A stretch of DNA of 64,000 nucleotides from Bacteriovoracaceae bacterium (GCA_947441615.1 CANEUH010000005.1:62001-126000); one strand, 5' to 3'; shown: positions 17,719 to 27,541, counted from the stretch's first letter. Notes: generated by a model not told the origin, from the letters alone. Program-made: numbers and translations.

Positions 17719-18555
17719 ATGCTTTCTTGGAACATCATGAGATCCACATTTTTCATTATTTTGAGTCTATTGGTGATGACATCGTGTGCTTCAAAGGATC
17801 AAGAGCTTAAGGAAAAAAAAGTTGGTCTCTACTTTGGTGCCGGTATGCAAAACCTTATGGATAAGCAATATACGGAAGCACTTAAAAACTTTTTAAAGGC
17901 AAACGAACTTGATCCAAATAATTCTGAGATTTTAAATAATCTAGGTATGTCGTATTACTTTAAGGGTGAAAAAGATCTTGCGATTAACACTCTAAAACAA
18001 GCGTTAAAAATCAATGAAGAAAACTCTGATGCTAAAGTTAATTTAGCTTCGATTTATTTCCGAGAGAAAAGATTTAGTGAAGCAGAAAAAACTTATAAAA
18101 ACGTTTTAAAGGACCTCACATACGATAAACAAACTCGAACTTATTACAACTTAGGTATCCTAGAACTGAATTATAAGAAAGATACGGTTGCCGCTGAAAC
18201 CTATTTTAAAAAATCAATTAAGGAAGACGATAACTATTGTCCCTCCTATTTTCAACTTGGCGTTATTCAGTACAACCGAAAGCAATTCAAAAGTGCTTTG
18301 AAAAATTTCAAAGAGGCTTCTATGGGAGACTGCTATGAATCTCCGGCGCCTCACTACTACCAGGCACTTGCAATGATTGATCTTGGCCGCTTTGATGAAG
18401 CAAGAGTGAAATTGGACGAAGTTGATACACACTTTAAGAAAAGTGGTTTTGCTGTGAAAGCGAGAGCAAAAGCTATTGAATTATCAAAACTAGAAAACAG
18501 AAAATCATCAGAATCTCATGCATCAAGGAATGTGCTTGAGTCTCCAGATTTCTAA
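17719..18555 (+). CDS. TPR lipoprotein, PilF/PilW-like
   Basis: 278 residues with a lipoprotein signal ending LLVMTSCAS (lipobox cysteine near residue 23). About six tetratricopeptide repeats follow, for example EALKNFLKANELDPNN, LAINTLKQALKINEEN and AEKTYKNVL. In type IV pilus systems PilF is an outer-membrane pilotin for secretin PilQ, and its gene often lies before rodZ, as here. The Shine-Dalgarno GAGGAG precedes ATG 17719. The C-terminus (KLENRKSSESHASRN) is low complexity. The pilotin role is inferred from order and architecture; a general TPR lipoprotein is the alternative. Confidence 0.8.
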   Translation: MLSWNIMRSTFFIILSLLVMTSCASKDQELKEKKVGLYFGAGMQNLMDKQYTEALKNFLKANELDPNNSEILNNLGMSYYFKGEKDLAINTLKQALKINEENSDAKVNLASIYFREKRFSEAEKTYKNVLKDLTYDKQTRTYYNLGILELNYKKDTVAAETYFKKSIKEDDNYCPSYFQLGVIQYNRKQFKSALKNFKEASMGDCYESPAPHYYQALAMIDLGRFDEARVKLDEVDTHFKKSGFAVKARAKAIELSKLENRKSSESHASRNVLESPDF

Positions 18556-18575
18556 ATAGACCAAGGATGGGTTGA

Positions 18576-19760
18576 ATGGATAAACAGGAAACGAACGAAA
18601 TCAGTACGACGACTGCGACAGTGGGCCTCCTAGGAGAATTTCTAAAGCAGAAGAGAATTGATAAGAATTATACTCTTGAGAAACTTTCTCAAAAGACAAA
18701 AATTTCAGTCAATATTTTAAAATCACTTGAAACAGATGATTATGATCATTTACCAAGTGCTGCCTACATTAAAGGTTTTGTGACAAGTTATGTGAAGGTG
18801 CTTGGAATTCCTTTAGATGAAGCAATAAATAAAATGGAATACACTTACCTAAATGTACTAGGTAAACCTTTTCCAGCTCTCAACCACACTAAAAACATGA
18901 TTGCCTCTTCTCCTGTGACCTCTAGAGCTCAATCAGGAGAAGAAGATCCCACTCCGAATGAAGTGATTGAAAGTGGTGATTCCATCATCGAAAATACAAA
19001 ATCTTTTCTCCCTATTATTATTTTTGGGGCCGTCATTTTAGTTTTTGTAGGTGGTTATAAGCTCATCTCTTCCGTTGTGGAAAGTGAAGTCACTGATCAG
19101 AAATCCAAAGATCTTGGCCCAAAAATTGAATCGAGTTCAGCTTTAGTGAAAGGACCTTTAAGAGAGAAAGAATCAAAAGATGATCTAAGAAATGCGAAAA
19201 CTGAAAAGACATCAGGTGATCAAGTCAATCCAAATGAGAACAAGGCTCCGGAAGAAAAACCAGTGGTAGAGTTTCAAAGGAATTTTCCACCAGTTGAATT
19301 TAAAAAAGTTAAGGGAAAACTCTATAACGTAAAGATGGATGCTCCTGAAAATAGTGATGAAACTCTCCTCCCAAAACAAATTAAAGATTCTATGAACTCT
19401 GATTTGCAAAATCTTTATATTAGAGCTGTCGAAGGAAACACGTGGTTAAGTTATAAAATTGATAACAACCCCATTGAAAGTGTGATCATCAACAAAGGAA
19501 ACGATCTCCTTCTTCAAGGAACTGAGATCAGAATTTTCTTAGGTAACGTCAATGTTACTAGAATCTTCTACAACAACTACTTGATTGAGACTCCTACAAA
19601 ATCAGGAGTCAAAAGCTTAGTCTTTCCTGAAGAGAGTAACTCCAAATACCAGCTTCCTCTCTTTCCTAAAGCAAAAGATGATATTCTCTACACTGCAGAG
19701 GAATACATCAAACGCATGCAAATGGAAGAAGATGAGCTAGAAAAAAGAAAGCAGCAGTAA
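18576..19760 (+). CDS. rodZ: RodZ-like cell-shape protein (cytoplasmic HTH, one TM, periplasmic domain)
   Basis: 394 residues. The HTH_25 domain spans about 17-90 (LGEFLKQKRIDKNYTLEKLS, then AYIKGFVTSYVKVLGI). A single membrane segment lies near 142-162 (SFLPIIIFGAVILVFVGGYK). A charged linker rich in Lys/Glu covers about 175-240, and a C-terminal DUF4115-like beta domain ends the protein (LYIRAVEGNTWLSYKIDN near 280, LLLQGTEIRIFLGN near 315). RodZ links MreB filaments to the elongation machinery. It begins 20 bp after the TPR lipoprotein, probably in the same operon, and converges on lptF. Confidence 0.85.
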   Translation: MDKQETNEISTTTATVGLLGEFLKQKRIDKNYTLEKLSQKTKISVNILKSLETDDYDHLPSAAYIKGFVTSYVKVLGIPLDEAINKMEYTYLNVLGKPFPALNHTKNMIASSPVTSRAQSGEEDPTPNEVIESGDSIIENTKSFLPIIIFGAVILVFVGGYKLISSVVESEVTDQKSKDLGPKIESSSALVKGPLREKESKDDLRNAKTEKTSGDQVNPNENKAPEEKPVVEFQRNFPPVEFKKVKGKLYNVKMDAPENSDETLLPKQIKDSMNSDLQNLYIRAVEGNTWLSYKIDNNPIESVIINKGNDLLLQGTEIRIFLGNVNVTRIFYNNYLIETPTKSGVKSLVFPEESNSKYQLPLFPKAKDDILYTAEEYIKRMQMEEDELEKRKQQ

Positions 19761-19762
19761 GA

Positions 19763-20890
19763 TTATTGCCAGTCTAGCTTCCTAAAGAAGTTAATTCCTA
19801 AAAAAGAAATCACTGTAACAGGAAGGAAAACAGCTACTGGTATCGGTAGCTGCCCTTTCTTCGCCACACTAACTAAAGAAAAGTACAAAGCATAATAAAG
19901 AATTAAACACATAAGACCCATGAGCCCCGAATTTTTGGACTTACCTCGATTACCTGAAATACCTAAAGAAAATCCTAAAAAACAAAACACAAAACAAATG
20001 AGTGCTCCATTTTTTCTATTCCAGAATTCATACTTAGCATTAAAAAATTCTTTCTTATTAAAATTATAAACTTTCTTGGCTTCCTCTTCTGTCATCTTTA
20101 AAACGCCCTTTAACTCGTCTGAAGTGAGCATCGTTTCTTTAATGCTAAATTGATCTTCAAATTGCTTTTGTGAGACAGGGAAAACATATTTATCAAAAAG
20201 AATTTTTTCAATATCTTTCCCTTTTGCCTGGCCAATAATATTGCCTTGAAAAAGAGTCAATGTGAGTTTTTCAGTTAGCGTTTCAGGAGATCTCTCAAAT
20301 ACGAGCTCTCCCCTCTGAGCAAAAATGACTTTGTGAGAATCCTCGTTCTCTTTAAGGTGAAGAAATACTTCTTTGAGATTTCTTCCGTATTTTGTGGATT
20401 CATTCGCGAAGAGAGTGAGGTTTGGAATAAGAGTAAAAAACTGACCCTCTTTGATACCCGCTAACAACCCACTCGACGTAAGAAAATTAATTTTTTGTTT
20501 AAAGGATTTATTGGATTTGGGGATTACTGATTGATTTAAGTGATAAACACTAAATGTCAAAAGTCCTGCCACTAATAGAAATGGCATCAAAATTCTGGTC
20601 TTTGTTAAACCACCTGCACGCATTGCAATATATTCTGAATCAGCAGAAAGTCGGTTCATGCAAAAAATAGTTGAGAAAAATACTGCAATTGGAAGTGAAA
20701 GGGGGACAAAAGTCAGAGCGATATTTCCAATCAGCTTAGACATAAACCAGGGAGAGACGTCTCTTGTGACCAAAAGTTCAGTCATTTTGAAAAGTTCAAA
20801 GGTTAAAAGGAAGCTAATAAAGAAAAATGTGCTGACCACAAGTGGCAGAATGAATTGTGCGGCCAGATAACGTTGCAGCAATAATCTCAT
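19763..20890 (-). CDS. lptF: LptF/LptG-family LPS export permease (YjgP/YjgQ)
   Basis: 375 residues from ATG 20890; a TTG nine bases upstream is an alternative start. Three N-terminal membrane helices come first, including LTFVPLSLPIAVFFSTIFCMNRLSADSE cut by conserved charged residues. A periplasmic beta-jellyroll follows (GIKEGQFFTLIPNLTLFANE to about residue 290), then three C-terminal helices. These permeases with LptB drive LPS from the inner membrane to LptC/LptA. The second permease is not next to it. LptF is favoured over LptG by the N-terminal region, with modest certainty. Confidence 0.85.
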   Translation of the reverse strand: MRLLLQRYLAAQFILPLVVSTFFFISFLLTFELFKMTELLVTRDVSPWFMSKLIGNIALTFVPLSLPIAVFFSTIFCMNRLSADSEYIAMRAGGLTKTRILMPFLLVAGLLTFSVYHLNQSVIPKSNKSFKQKINFLTSSGLLAGIKEGQFFTLIPNLTLFANESTKYGRNLKEVFLHLKENEDSHKVIFAQRGELVFERSPETLTEKLTLTLFQGNIIGQAKGKDIEKILFDKYVFPVSQKQFEDQFSIKETMLTSDELKGVLKMTEEEAKKVYNFNKKEFFNAKYEFWNRKNGALICFVFCFLGFSLGISGNRGKSKNSGLMGLMCLILYYALYFSLVSVAKKGQLPIPVAVFLPVTVISFLGINFFRKLDWQ

Positions 20891-20964
20891 AAATAACAAG
20901 TTACTCTAGATTCACCTTTCCATCAAGAAATGGCAGAATAAGCACACTATAAAAGGAGCATTTC

Positions 20965-22506
20965 ATGCAAATTCATCTCGACCTTGTCGGGGACCAATTC
21001 CTCGGTTCTGATCTAAAAATTTTATCGGCTTTCCAAAAACCAAATATCTCTAAGCCAACAGTAAAAACGAAGGCCCCACAAGCACCAAGCATTTCAATTG
21101 AACACTGGAGTGATAAAGGTCTCAAAGAAGAATTCCATAATTTAAAATCTGCGAAACACTTTAAAGCAGCCAAAGATGAAACTTTATCTTTCACTGGAGC
21201 TACAGGTGAAACAGTTTGGGTTGTGGGACTTGGAGATAAAACAAAGGTCACAGCTGAGGATTTAAGAAAGTCCATTGCAAAGATTTATAAGAGTGCCAAA
21301 TCAGGCAAATTCACAACCATAGCTTTCGATGTTCCAGGATTTAATGTTGTTCATGGAGAAGTCGAAACTATTCAGCTTATCTCTGAAGCTATTTATCTTT
21401 CTGATTATTCATTTGAAATATATAAATCTAAAAAATCAGAGCCAAGAGATCTCACAGTCATCCTTGGTCATGCCGAGAAAAAGAACGCTTCAAAAATTCA
21501 AAAGGTCCTTGAATCAACGAAGAACATTTGTAGCTCGATCAATATAGCGAAGGACTTTGTTAACGAAGCTCCTAATGTCCTTCACTCTGAGGAATATGCT
21601 CACCGAATTGAAGCAGATGTGAAAAAGAATCTTAAAGGTGTAAAAATCAAAATCCTTAATAAAGCTCAAATTCAAAAAGAGAAAATGGGCATGTTTCTTT
21701 CCGTGAACGCTGGTTCGGCCTATGAGCCACGTCTTGTTCACCTGACATACGAACCACCACGTGCGACTTCAAAAACAAAGCATATCGCCCTCGTTGGTAA
21801 AGGCATCACTTTTGATACTGGTGGATACTGCGTAAAACCAGGTGCAAGTATGGCCGGAATGAAAAATGATATGGGAGGCTCGGCCACTGTTTATGGAGCT
21901 TTCCGTGCAGCTGTTTTAGAAAAAGCTCCGGTAAAGATCACTTGTATCTTGGCCATCACGGATAACGCCATCAATGAGCACGCAACTTTTCCAGATGCGA
22001 TCGTGACAGCAAGAAACGGAAAGACCGTTGAAATCCTTAACACCGACGCCGAAGGACGCCTCATTCTTGGAGATGCCCTTGATTACGCTTGTGATCAAAA
22101 TCCTCACTACATCATCGACGCCGCAACATTAACGGGAGCTTGTCTTGTTGCTCTTGGAAATCAAGTCTGTGCCATTCTTGGTAACGATCAGAAATGGATT
22201 GAAGAAATTTTAAAATCAGCGAAAGAAAAAGATGAATATATGTGGCAACTTCCAATCATTAATGAATGGAGACAGGACATTAAATCAAAAATTGCTGATA
22301 TCAAAAATATTGGAACTCCCATGAGAGCAGGTACAGCTATTGGAGCTGCTTTCCTTGAAGAGTTTATTAAAAATGATGTGAAGTGGGCGCATTTAGATGT
22401 TGCTGGTGTGGTTGATTCTCAGTCACATCTTCCTTATTGCTCGGCCCATGGTGCTTCTGGACTTATGATTAGGTCTCTGACCCATCTTCTTGTTAATGCA
22501 AAATAA
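20965..22506 (+). CDS. pepA: Leucyl aminopeptidase, M17 family
   Basis: 513 residues, the usual M17 length. The metal and active-site motifs are intact: GKGITFDTGGYCVKPGASM (near 275-293), KNDMGGSATVYG and NTDAEGRLILGDAL (near 360). The N-terminal macro-like domain (1-165) is more diverged, as is usual. It is a hexameric two-metal cytosolic peptidase that releases N-terminal residues. A good Shine-Dalgarno AAAAGGAG precedes ATG 20965. Its last 11 bp overlap trmL. Confidence 0.96.
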   Translation: MQIHLDLVGDQFLGSDLKILSAFQKPNISKPTVKTKAPQAPSISIEHWSDKGLKEEFHNLKSAKHFKAAKDETLSFTGATGETVWVVGLGDKTKVTAEDLRKSIAKIYKSAKSGKFTTIAFDVPGFNVVHGEVETIQLISEAIYLSDYSFEIYKSKKSEPRDLTVILGHAEKKNASKIQKVLESTKNICSSINIAKDFVNEAPNVLHSEEYAHRIEADVKKNLKGVKIKILNKAQIQKEKMGMFLSVNAGSAYEPRLVHLTYEPPRATSKTKHIALVGKGITFDTGGYCVKPGASMAGMKNDMGGSATVYGAFRAAVLEKAPVKITCILAITDNAINEHATFPDAIVTARNGKTVEILNTDAEGRLILGDALDYACDQNPHYIIDAATLTGACLVALGNQVCAILGNDQKWIEEILKSAKEKDEYMWQLPIINEWRQDIKSKIADIKNIGTPMRAGTAIGAAFLEEFIKNDVKWAHLDVAGVVDSQSHLPYCSAHGASGLMIRSLTHLLVNAK

Positions 22507-22963
22507 TCACTTTAAGATCGTTCTTTTTGCGCCTGAAATTCCCGGTAATACCGGGAGTATCGGGCGCACTTGTGTCGCGCTTAATTTAGAGCTCATTCTC
22601 ATAAAGCCCTATGGTTTTGAAATTGATGAAAAGGCGGTACGGCGAGCAGGACTTGATTACTGGAAGCATGTTCAATTAAAAGAATTTGAATCATGGGAAG
22701 ATTTTCTTATAAATGAAAAACCAGAACGATCGAAGCTTCTTTTCTTTGAAAATAATGGAGCGAAACTTCATTACGATGCCCCCTACTCAAAAGACTGTTA
22801 TCTTATTTTTGGAGGGGAAACGAGAGGAATACCTTACGAAGTTGAAAATGAATACCTATCTCAGCTTTATCGTCTCCCGATGTTTTCGGATGAAATCAGA
22901 TCTCTTAATCTTTCGAATGTTGCCACGGCCGTGGCCTATGAATGTATGAGGCATTTCATTTGA
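22496..22963 (+). CDS. trmL: tRNA (cytidine/uridine-34-2'-O)-methyltransferase TrmL
   Basis: 155 residues from ATG 22496. This is the minimal SPOUT-fold enzyme that 2'-O-methylates the wobble base of tRNA-Leu. Motifs are APEIPGNTGSIGRTCVAL (motif 1, near 11-28), LIFGGETRGIPYEV (motif 2) and MFSDEIRSLNLSNVATAVAYE (motif 3, split by the knot). It overlaps pepA by 11 bp upstream and the DUF3095-like gene by about four bases downstream, which suggests coupled translation. Confidence 0.94.
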   Translation: MQNNHFKIVLFAPEIPGNTGSIGRTCVALNLELILIKPYGFEIDEKAVRRAGLDYWKHVQLKEFESWEDFLINEKPERSKLLFFENNGAKLHYDAPYSKDCYLIFGGETRGIPYEVENEYLSQLYRLPMFSDEIRSLNLSNVATAVAYECMRHFI

Positions 22964-24108
22964 ATAATCATTTTTATACGAAACTCGAAGCTTTTACACT
23001 TTTTGAAGACTTTACGGTTGTTCGTCACTACAAAGATCTTCCTGACTCTTGGTTCGTTGTCATGACTGATATTAAAGGCTCCACAAAAGCCATTCAAGAA
23101 GGGCGCTATAGGGACGTCAATCTTATTGGAGCAGCTTCCATTATTGTTGCAACTAAGGTCAATGGGACAAGAGATTTTCCATTCGTCTTTGGAGGTGATG
23201 GAGCAACGTTACTCATCAGTCCGGATGTTATTGATGAATTAATGAATAGACTTGCGGCCTTACGAGATTTAGCAAAAAATAATTTCAATCTAGACCTCAG
23301 GGTAGCAAAAGTTTCTGTCAAAGAGTTAGTTAAACTGAATAAAAAGATAGAGGTAGCAAAATATCAGTTAAGCCAAGGTTGTTCTATGGCGCTTATGCGC
23401 GGAGAAGGGATACAAGCGGCAGAATATTTAATTAAAAATCATCCCTCTCAATATGAATATGAAACTCAATTGAAAGCGGAAGCCGATTTAACTGGATTAA
23501 CTTGCCGCTGGAAACCAATACCAAGTCGAAAGGGGAAAATATTCACCCTCATCATTCAAAGCCGCAAAAATGAATTGAGGATTTTTGAAAAGGTCATAAA
23601 AGATCTAAAGCTCATATTTCCTGATGGGCTAGATTCATACAACCCTGCCGATTATCAAAACGGAAAATATAAATCCATTTTAGAAAATATTAAAAGCGAG
23701 ATTCGATTTTACAAAAATCCGTTTAATCTATCATTCATCAAAAGAATTCTAGAAATAATACCAGCGTTTTTAATTTTTAATTTTAAACTTAATATCGCTG
23801 GGGCCCAAGAATACGTCAGAGCAACCAAATCTCATTCTGATTTTATCAAATTTGATAACACATTACGTATGGTGATTGATTGCGACGAGATGAAAATCTC
23901 ACAAGTTAAGTCTCTTTTGTCAGAGATGTATCAAAGAAGAGAAATCTTTTTCGGTACTCACGAAGCCGATGAATCGATTATGACTTGTTTTGTTGAAGGA
24001 CTTAACCAGGGTGAGCATATTCATTTTATTGATTCAGGAAGCGGCGGTTACGCACTGGCCGCTATTCAATTAAAAGATCAAATAAAAAAAGCTATTTCTC
24101 CCAACTAA
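22960..24108 (+). CDS. DUF3095-like protein with nucleotidyl-cyclase-type motifs
   Basis: 382 residues from TTG 22960. That start has GAGG at 22948-22951 with eight bases of spacing; an upstream in-frame ATG at 22942 has no ribosome site. The N-terminal half holds VVMTDIKGSTKAI (metal-binding Asp in D-I-K-G-S-T) and FVFGGDGATLLI, which look like the catalytic strands of class III adenylate cyclases. A small C-terminal domain shows GTHEADESIMTCFVEG and IHFIDSGSGGYALAA. The combination matches my memory of DUF3095, a family without a known reaction. It overlaps the stop of trmL (TTGA) and is convergent with mtgA by 17 bp. It may make a cyclic nucleotide; this is unproven. Confidence 0.75.
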   Translation: MNNHFYTKLEAFTLFEDFTVVRHYKDLPDSWFVVMTDIKGSTKAIQEGRYRDVNLIGAASIIVATKVNGTRDFPFVFGGDGATLLISPDVIDELMNRLAALRDLAKNNFNLDLRVAKVSVKELVKLNKKIEVAKYQLSQGCSMALMRGEGIQAAEYLIKNHPSQYEYETQLKAEADLTGLTCRWKPIPSRKGKIFTLIIQSRKNELRIFEKVIKDLKLIFPDGLDSYNPADYQNGKYKSILENIKSEIRFYKNPFNLSFIKRILEIIPAFLIFNFKLNIAGAQEYVRATKSHSDFIKFDNTLRMVIDCDEMKISQVKSLLSEMYQRREIFFGTHEADESIMTCFVEGLNQGEHIHFIDSGSGGYALAAIQLKDQIKKAISPN

Positions 24109-24844
24109 ATTGAGATTGTATCTCCAAGATATATTGTTCAGGTGTAATCACTTTTCCCATTCGCATCTTCTCTAGAATCGCCCTGACTCTTGCCCGAGCA
24201 AATCGTGTGAGCTCTTTTTTTCTAAAAGAGACATAGTAGCGCTTGGGGCTTGGAAGAAGCATCGCAAGGAACGCTCCTTCTCGAGGAGTTATCTCAGAGG
24301 GATGCTTTTTAAAGTAATGTCGTGCGGCCTCTTTTATTCCATAAATCCCAGGCCCAAATTCAATTACATTTAAATAAATTTCTAAAATCTTATTCTTGGA
24401 GAGATCCTTTTCTACTTTGTAGGTAAGAATCCCTTCATGAACTTTTCTCCAAAGTGTCCTCTCATCCGATAGAAAAACATTCTTCACCATTTGTTGAGTT
24501 ATGGTACTAGCACCTCGAAACTTTTTATCCTCTACCATCTCATTTAAAGCGACCTTGATTTGATCTAAATCAATCCCCTCATGATCATAAAAGCTCCAAT
24601 CCTCAGACAAAATAATCGACCATCTTGCAAATTTGGACATCTTTTTTAATTCAGTCCAATTCTTGGGTTTATTCTGATTTAACTCAACTCGAACATCCAT
24701 TTTATTTCTATGAAGATGAGGATAAAGAGAATTGAGTTTTGCCACATCATGAGAAAAATACATGAATGCAGGAACAAGAATGAATAAAAGAAGGCTTAGG
24801 TATAGAATTGCTTTAAGGTAAGAAATTGATCTTCGTGATGTCAT
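24092..24844 (-). CDS. mtgA: Monofunctional peptidoglycan glycosyltransferase
   Basis: 250 residues. One N-terminal membrane anchor (LKAILYLSLLLFILVPAFMYF) is followed by a GT51 domain. The catalytic glutamate lies in LSEDWSFYDHEGID (near 78-91), followed by GASTITQQMVKNVFLSDERTLWRKV, EIYLNVIEFGPGIYG and REGAFLAMLLPSPKRY. It polymerises lipid II into glycan strands in the periplasm and has no transpeptidase domain. Convergent with the DUF3095-like gene and divergent from rlmC, 30 bp apart. Confidence 0.95.
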   Translation of the reverse strand: MTSRRSISYLKAILYLSLLLFILVPAFMYFSHDVAKLNSLYPHLHRNKMDVRVELNQNKPKNWTELKKMSKFARWSIILSEDWSFYDHEGIDLDQIKVALNEMVEDKKFRGASTITQQMVKNVFLSDERTLWRKVHEGILTYKVEKDLSKNKILEIYLNVIEFGPGIYGIKEAARHYFKKHPSEITPREGAFLAMLLPSPKRYYVSFRKKELTRFARARVRAILEKMRMGKVITPEQYILEIQSQFSWEK

Positions 24845-24874
24845 ATTGGTCCATTCTTAGTATCATTATAACGT

Positions 24875-26017
24875 ATGAATACTTTTTGTAGTTATTTTAA
24901 TGAAGGAATGTGTAGGTCTTGCGATCTTATCGCTATGGACTATTCTGATCAAATTACTCTTAAAGAAAATAAGTTAAGAGAAGTTCTTCATGAGTTCAAA
25001 TTGCCCAATTTTCTTCCAACCGTTCATTCAAAAAAAACCGATTTTAGAAATAAAGCGAAATTCATCGTCACAGGAACAACGGATCGGCCCCTCATCGGAT
25101 TAGCGGACGCCATTGACCTTGATAAGGGTGTAGACCTTTCAGGATGCTCTCTTCACCTACAAAACATAACTGACATCATTCCAACAATTAAATGGTTCAT
25201 AAAAAGGGCGAATCTCACACCTTATCAAATAAAATCTCAGAAAGGTGAATTAAAAGGGATTATCCTTTTTCATTCTGAGGAAACGAGACAAACATACCTG
25301 CGCTTCGTCCTACGCTCTAAGGAATCAATTGATCGGATAAGAAAATTTCACCAAGAACTTCTTACCGTACATAACCATCTTGCATGCATCTCTGTTAATA
25401 TTCAGCCTATTTCTCATGCGATTCTAGAAGGTGAGGAAGAAATCTTTATCACTGAAAAAACATCCATTTCTCACCGATTGGGTAATATTGAATTTGATCT
25501 CAACCCCAGGGCCTTCATTCAAACGAATCAAATCGTCGCCGCCAAACTTTATGAAAGTGCTGCTTTATGGATTAAAGAAGCGACTGTAACAAGGATGCTC
25601 GAATTGTACTGTGGCCAGGGTGCTTTTAGTTTCTTTGCCGCCCCCTTTGTGAATGAGAGTCTTGGGGTTGAAATAAATCCACAAGCGGTTGCCGTCGCAA
25701 ACCAGACAGCAAAAAAATATAAGTTTTCAAATTTGGCGTTTAAAACCTCAGATGCCTCAAAAATCGAGAAAGAACTTCTCGCCTTTGATCCCGATTTAAT
25801 ATTAGTGAATCCGCCCAGAAGAGGACTAGGAGAGACTGTCCACCTACTCATGCAAGAGAGAAGCCAGAGATTGATCTACTCAAGTTGCCATGCTGATACA
25901 CTTTGTGAGGATCTCAAAACATTAAGTGAGATCTATGAAATGAAAAGAGTTCAAATTTTTGATATGTTTCCGAACACACATCACTATGAAACCCTAGTTG
26001 AATTACATCTCAGATAA
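24875..26017 (+). CDS. rlmC: 23S rRNA (uracil-747-C5)-methyltransferase RlmC-like
   Basis: 380 residues, the length of E. coli RlmC. The N-terminal Fe-S cysteines are CSYFNEGMCRSCDLI (residues about 4-18), at the very start as in RlmC, with no TRAM domain. The SAM core shows LELYCGQGAFSFFAAP, VNPPRRGLGE and the nucleophile Cys in YSSCHADTLCEDL. The end FDMFPNTHHYETLVEL carries the general-base glutamate. It methylates U747-type uridines in 23S rRNA; the exact target is inferred from family resemblance. Confidence 0.9.
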   Translation: MNTFCSYFNEGMCRSCDLIAMDYSDQITLKENKLREVLHEFKLPNFLPTVHSKKTDFRNKAKFIVTGTTDRPLIGLADAIDLDKGVDLSGCSLHLQNITDIIPTIKWFIKRANLTPYQIKSQKGELKGIILFHSEETRQTYLRFVLRSKESIDRIRKFHQELLTVHNHLACISVNIQPISHAILEGEEEIFITEKTSISHRLGNIEFDLNPRAFIQTNQIVAAKLYESAALWIKEATVTRMLELYCGQGAFSFFAAPFVNESLGVEINPQAVAVANQTAKKYKFSNLAFKTSDASKIEKELLAFDPDLILVNPPRRGLGETVHLLMQERSQRLIYSSCHADTLCEDLKTLSEIYEMKRVQIFDMFPNTHHYETLVELHLR

Positions 26018-26018
26018 A

Positions 26019-27524
26019 CTAAGGCCTATAAAATTTTGTCATGAGTTTCATCGCAGAAAAAATAAATTCATGCCTTGGATGTCCACCGTTATCTTGAATC
26101 ACACCATTTTTGACTGAAGTTTTAACATCTCTTTTTACATCAAAAACCATAAAATCTTTTTTTCCGGAAATCAGAAACCACTCTCTCTTTGGATTAAACA
26201 AAGAATGTCCAGTGCTGGCCTCACGATGAGATCTTTTACATCCCCACATTTTTTCCATCACAGACGGTAGTAGATCAAAATGCGAAGTAGGATGATTATA
26301 TTCAAGACCTTTAGGTTCAGGAGTCATCCAAACAACGGGTGTGTAATTTGAATTCACTCCCCCATAGGCGCCAGTGATCACAATGTTCGTATTTTTTAAT
26401 AGACCATGCTTTAGGAGCTGAAAAATGACTCTTTGAATTTCCCTATCGGCACTGGTCGCCTTTTGCGCAATTTTTAAAGAAATGAAAAAGGGCATAGTAC
26501 TATCTACAGTACGGTTTTCTGACCACTGATTGATTTTTAAATGAAGAGACTCATCATGAGTAATGGAATCTTTCTCAGAGTTATCAAAATGAACAACTTC
26601 ATATTTTCTTTTATTTAAAACCTCAAGAAGGGCAGGTTTTATCTTATTACTCGAATCCATATAAGATGAGGGTACGGAGTACATTAATGAGTAAAGGCCA
26701 GTTTCAGAATCAAGTCCATTGGATACATGAGAGTTAAACGTAAGAGCATGTTTTCTCATGTGAAAAACTTTAGGCATTTTCGTTGAGTTAAAATCCCCTC
26801 TGTCCCATTCAGTTAATACAATCAGAACGAGATTCGGATTTTGTTTTCCACGACACTCTAGGTCCCCTGATGGATAGAAGAATTGACGATTATCAGGAAA
26901 GGTTTTACTTATTTTTTTTAGATTAAGATTTATGGGAAATACAGCGCTGAGTTTCGGATGGATGTTGCCATAATGAAACATCGCCTTACTGAGACCAAAT
27001 GACATAAGAATCAAAACTAAGTACCAGTTACTAACAGGATTACTAAACCGTGCCTGCATGGATCGCCAAAGATTCTCTCCTCGAAGCCAGATAATCACTG
27101 CACTTACAAAAAGACTCGCACTCAATAAGATAAGCCCAACTGACCCACCAATAAAATGGTGGAAGCCATTAGGTAATATGATTTTATAAATATAGCTGTA
27201 AACATGCTCATGGAACGTCGAAAAGGAAAAAGCATCTAAAAAGATGAGTAAGTTTAGAAGTAAAATAAGAATCAATGACCAAAATCTTGAAATATAATAG
27301 GTTGGAAAGATGAGAACAATAGGAGCATAAATTAAAAAATAAAAAATGGAATTTAAAACACCGAATTCACCGAAATAAGTAAAAAGGACGTAAAAGAATT
27401 CAGTTCCATTTCCAGGCAAAATAAAGCTTCGAAAATAGAGTAGACCTAGGATCATTGATAGAGGCCATGAAATTCCAAAGAAAAGCTTACGACCCCAGCT
27501 AAGAGAAAAATTTCTACGACTCAT
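26019..27524 (-). CDS. YejM/LapC (PbgA)-like inner-membrane alkaline-phosphatase-fold protein
   Basis: 501 residues. Five hydrophobic helices (about 15-190) are followed by a periplasmic sulfatase-like domain. Family features seen are LVLIVLTEWDRGDF (position of the metal/nucleophile loop), FNSHVSNGLDSETGLYSLMYS, VPSSYMDSSNKIKPALLEVL, and the C-terminal PTSHFDLLPSVMEKMWGC. In enterobacteria YejM/LapC senses periplasmic-leaflet LPS and controls LpxC proteolysis through LapB. The catalytic-type residues look degenerate (TEWD in place of V-D-G), consistent with a sensor rather than a hydrolase. Shine-Dalgarno GAGGA lies upstream of ATG 27524. Orthology is likely but not tested. Confidence 0.82.
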   Translation of the reverse strand: MSRRNFSLSWGRKLFFGISWPLSMILGLLYFRSFILPGNGTEFFYVLFTYFGEFGVLNSIFYFLIYAPIVLIFPTYYISRFWSLILILLLNLLIFLDAFSFSTFHEHVYSYIYKIILPNGFHHFIGGSVGLILLSASLFVSAVIIWLRGENLWRSMQARFSNPVSNWYLVLILMSFGLSKAMFHYGNIHPKLSAVFPINLNLKKISKTFPDNRQFFYPSGDLECRGKQNPNLVLIVLTEWDRGDFNSTKMPKVFHMRKHALTFNSHVSNGLDSETGLYSLMYSVPSSYMDSSNKIKPALLEVLNKRKYEVVHFDNSEKDSITHDESLHLKINQWSENRTVDSTMPFFISLKIAQKATSADREIQRVIFQLLKHGLLKNTNIVITGAYGGVNSNYTPVVWMTPEPKGLEYNHPTSHFDLLPSVMEKMWGCKRSHREASTGHSLFNPKREWFLISGKKDFMVFDVKRDVKTSVKNGVIQDNGGHPRHEFIFSAMKLMTKFYRP

Positions 27525-27541
27525 TCATTCCTCATTCTTAT

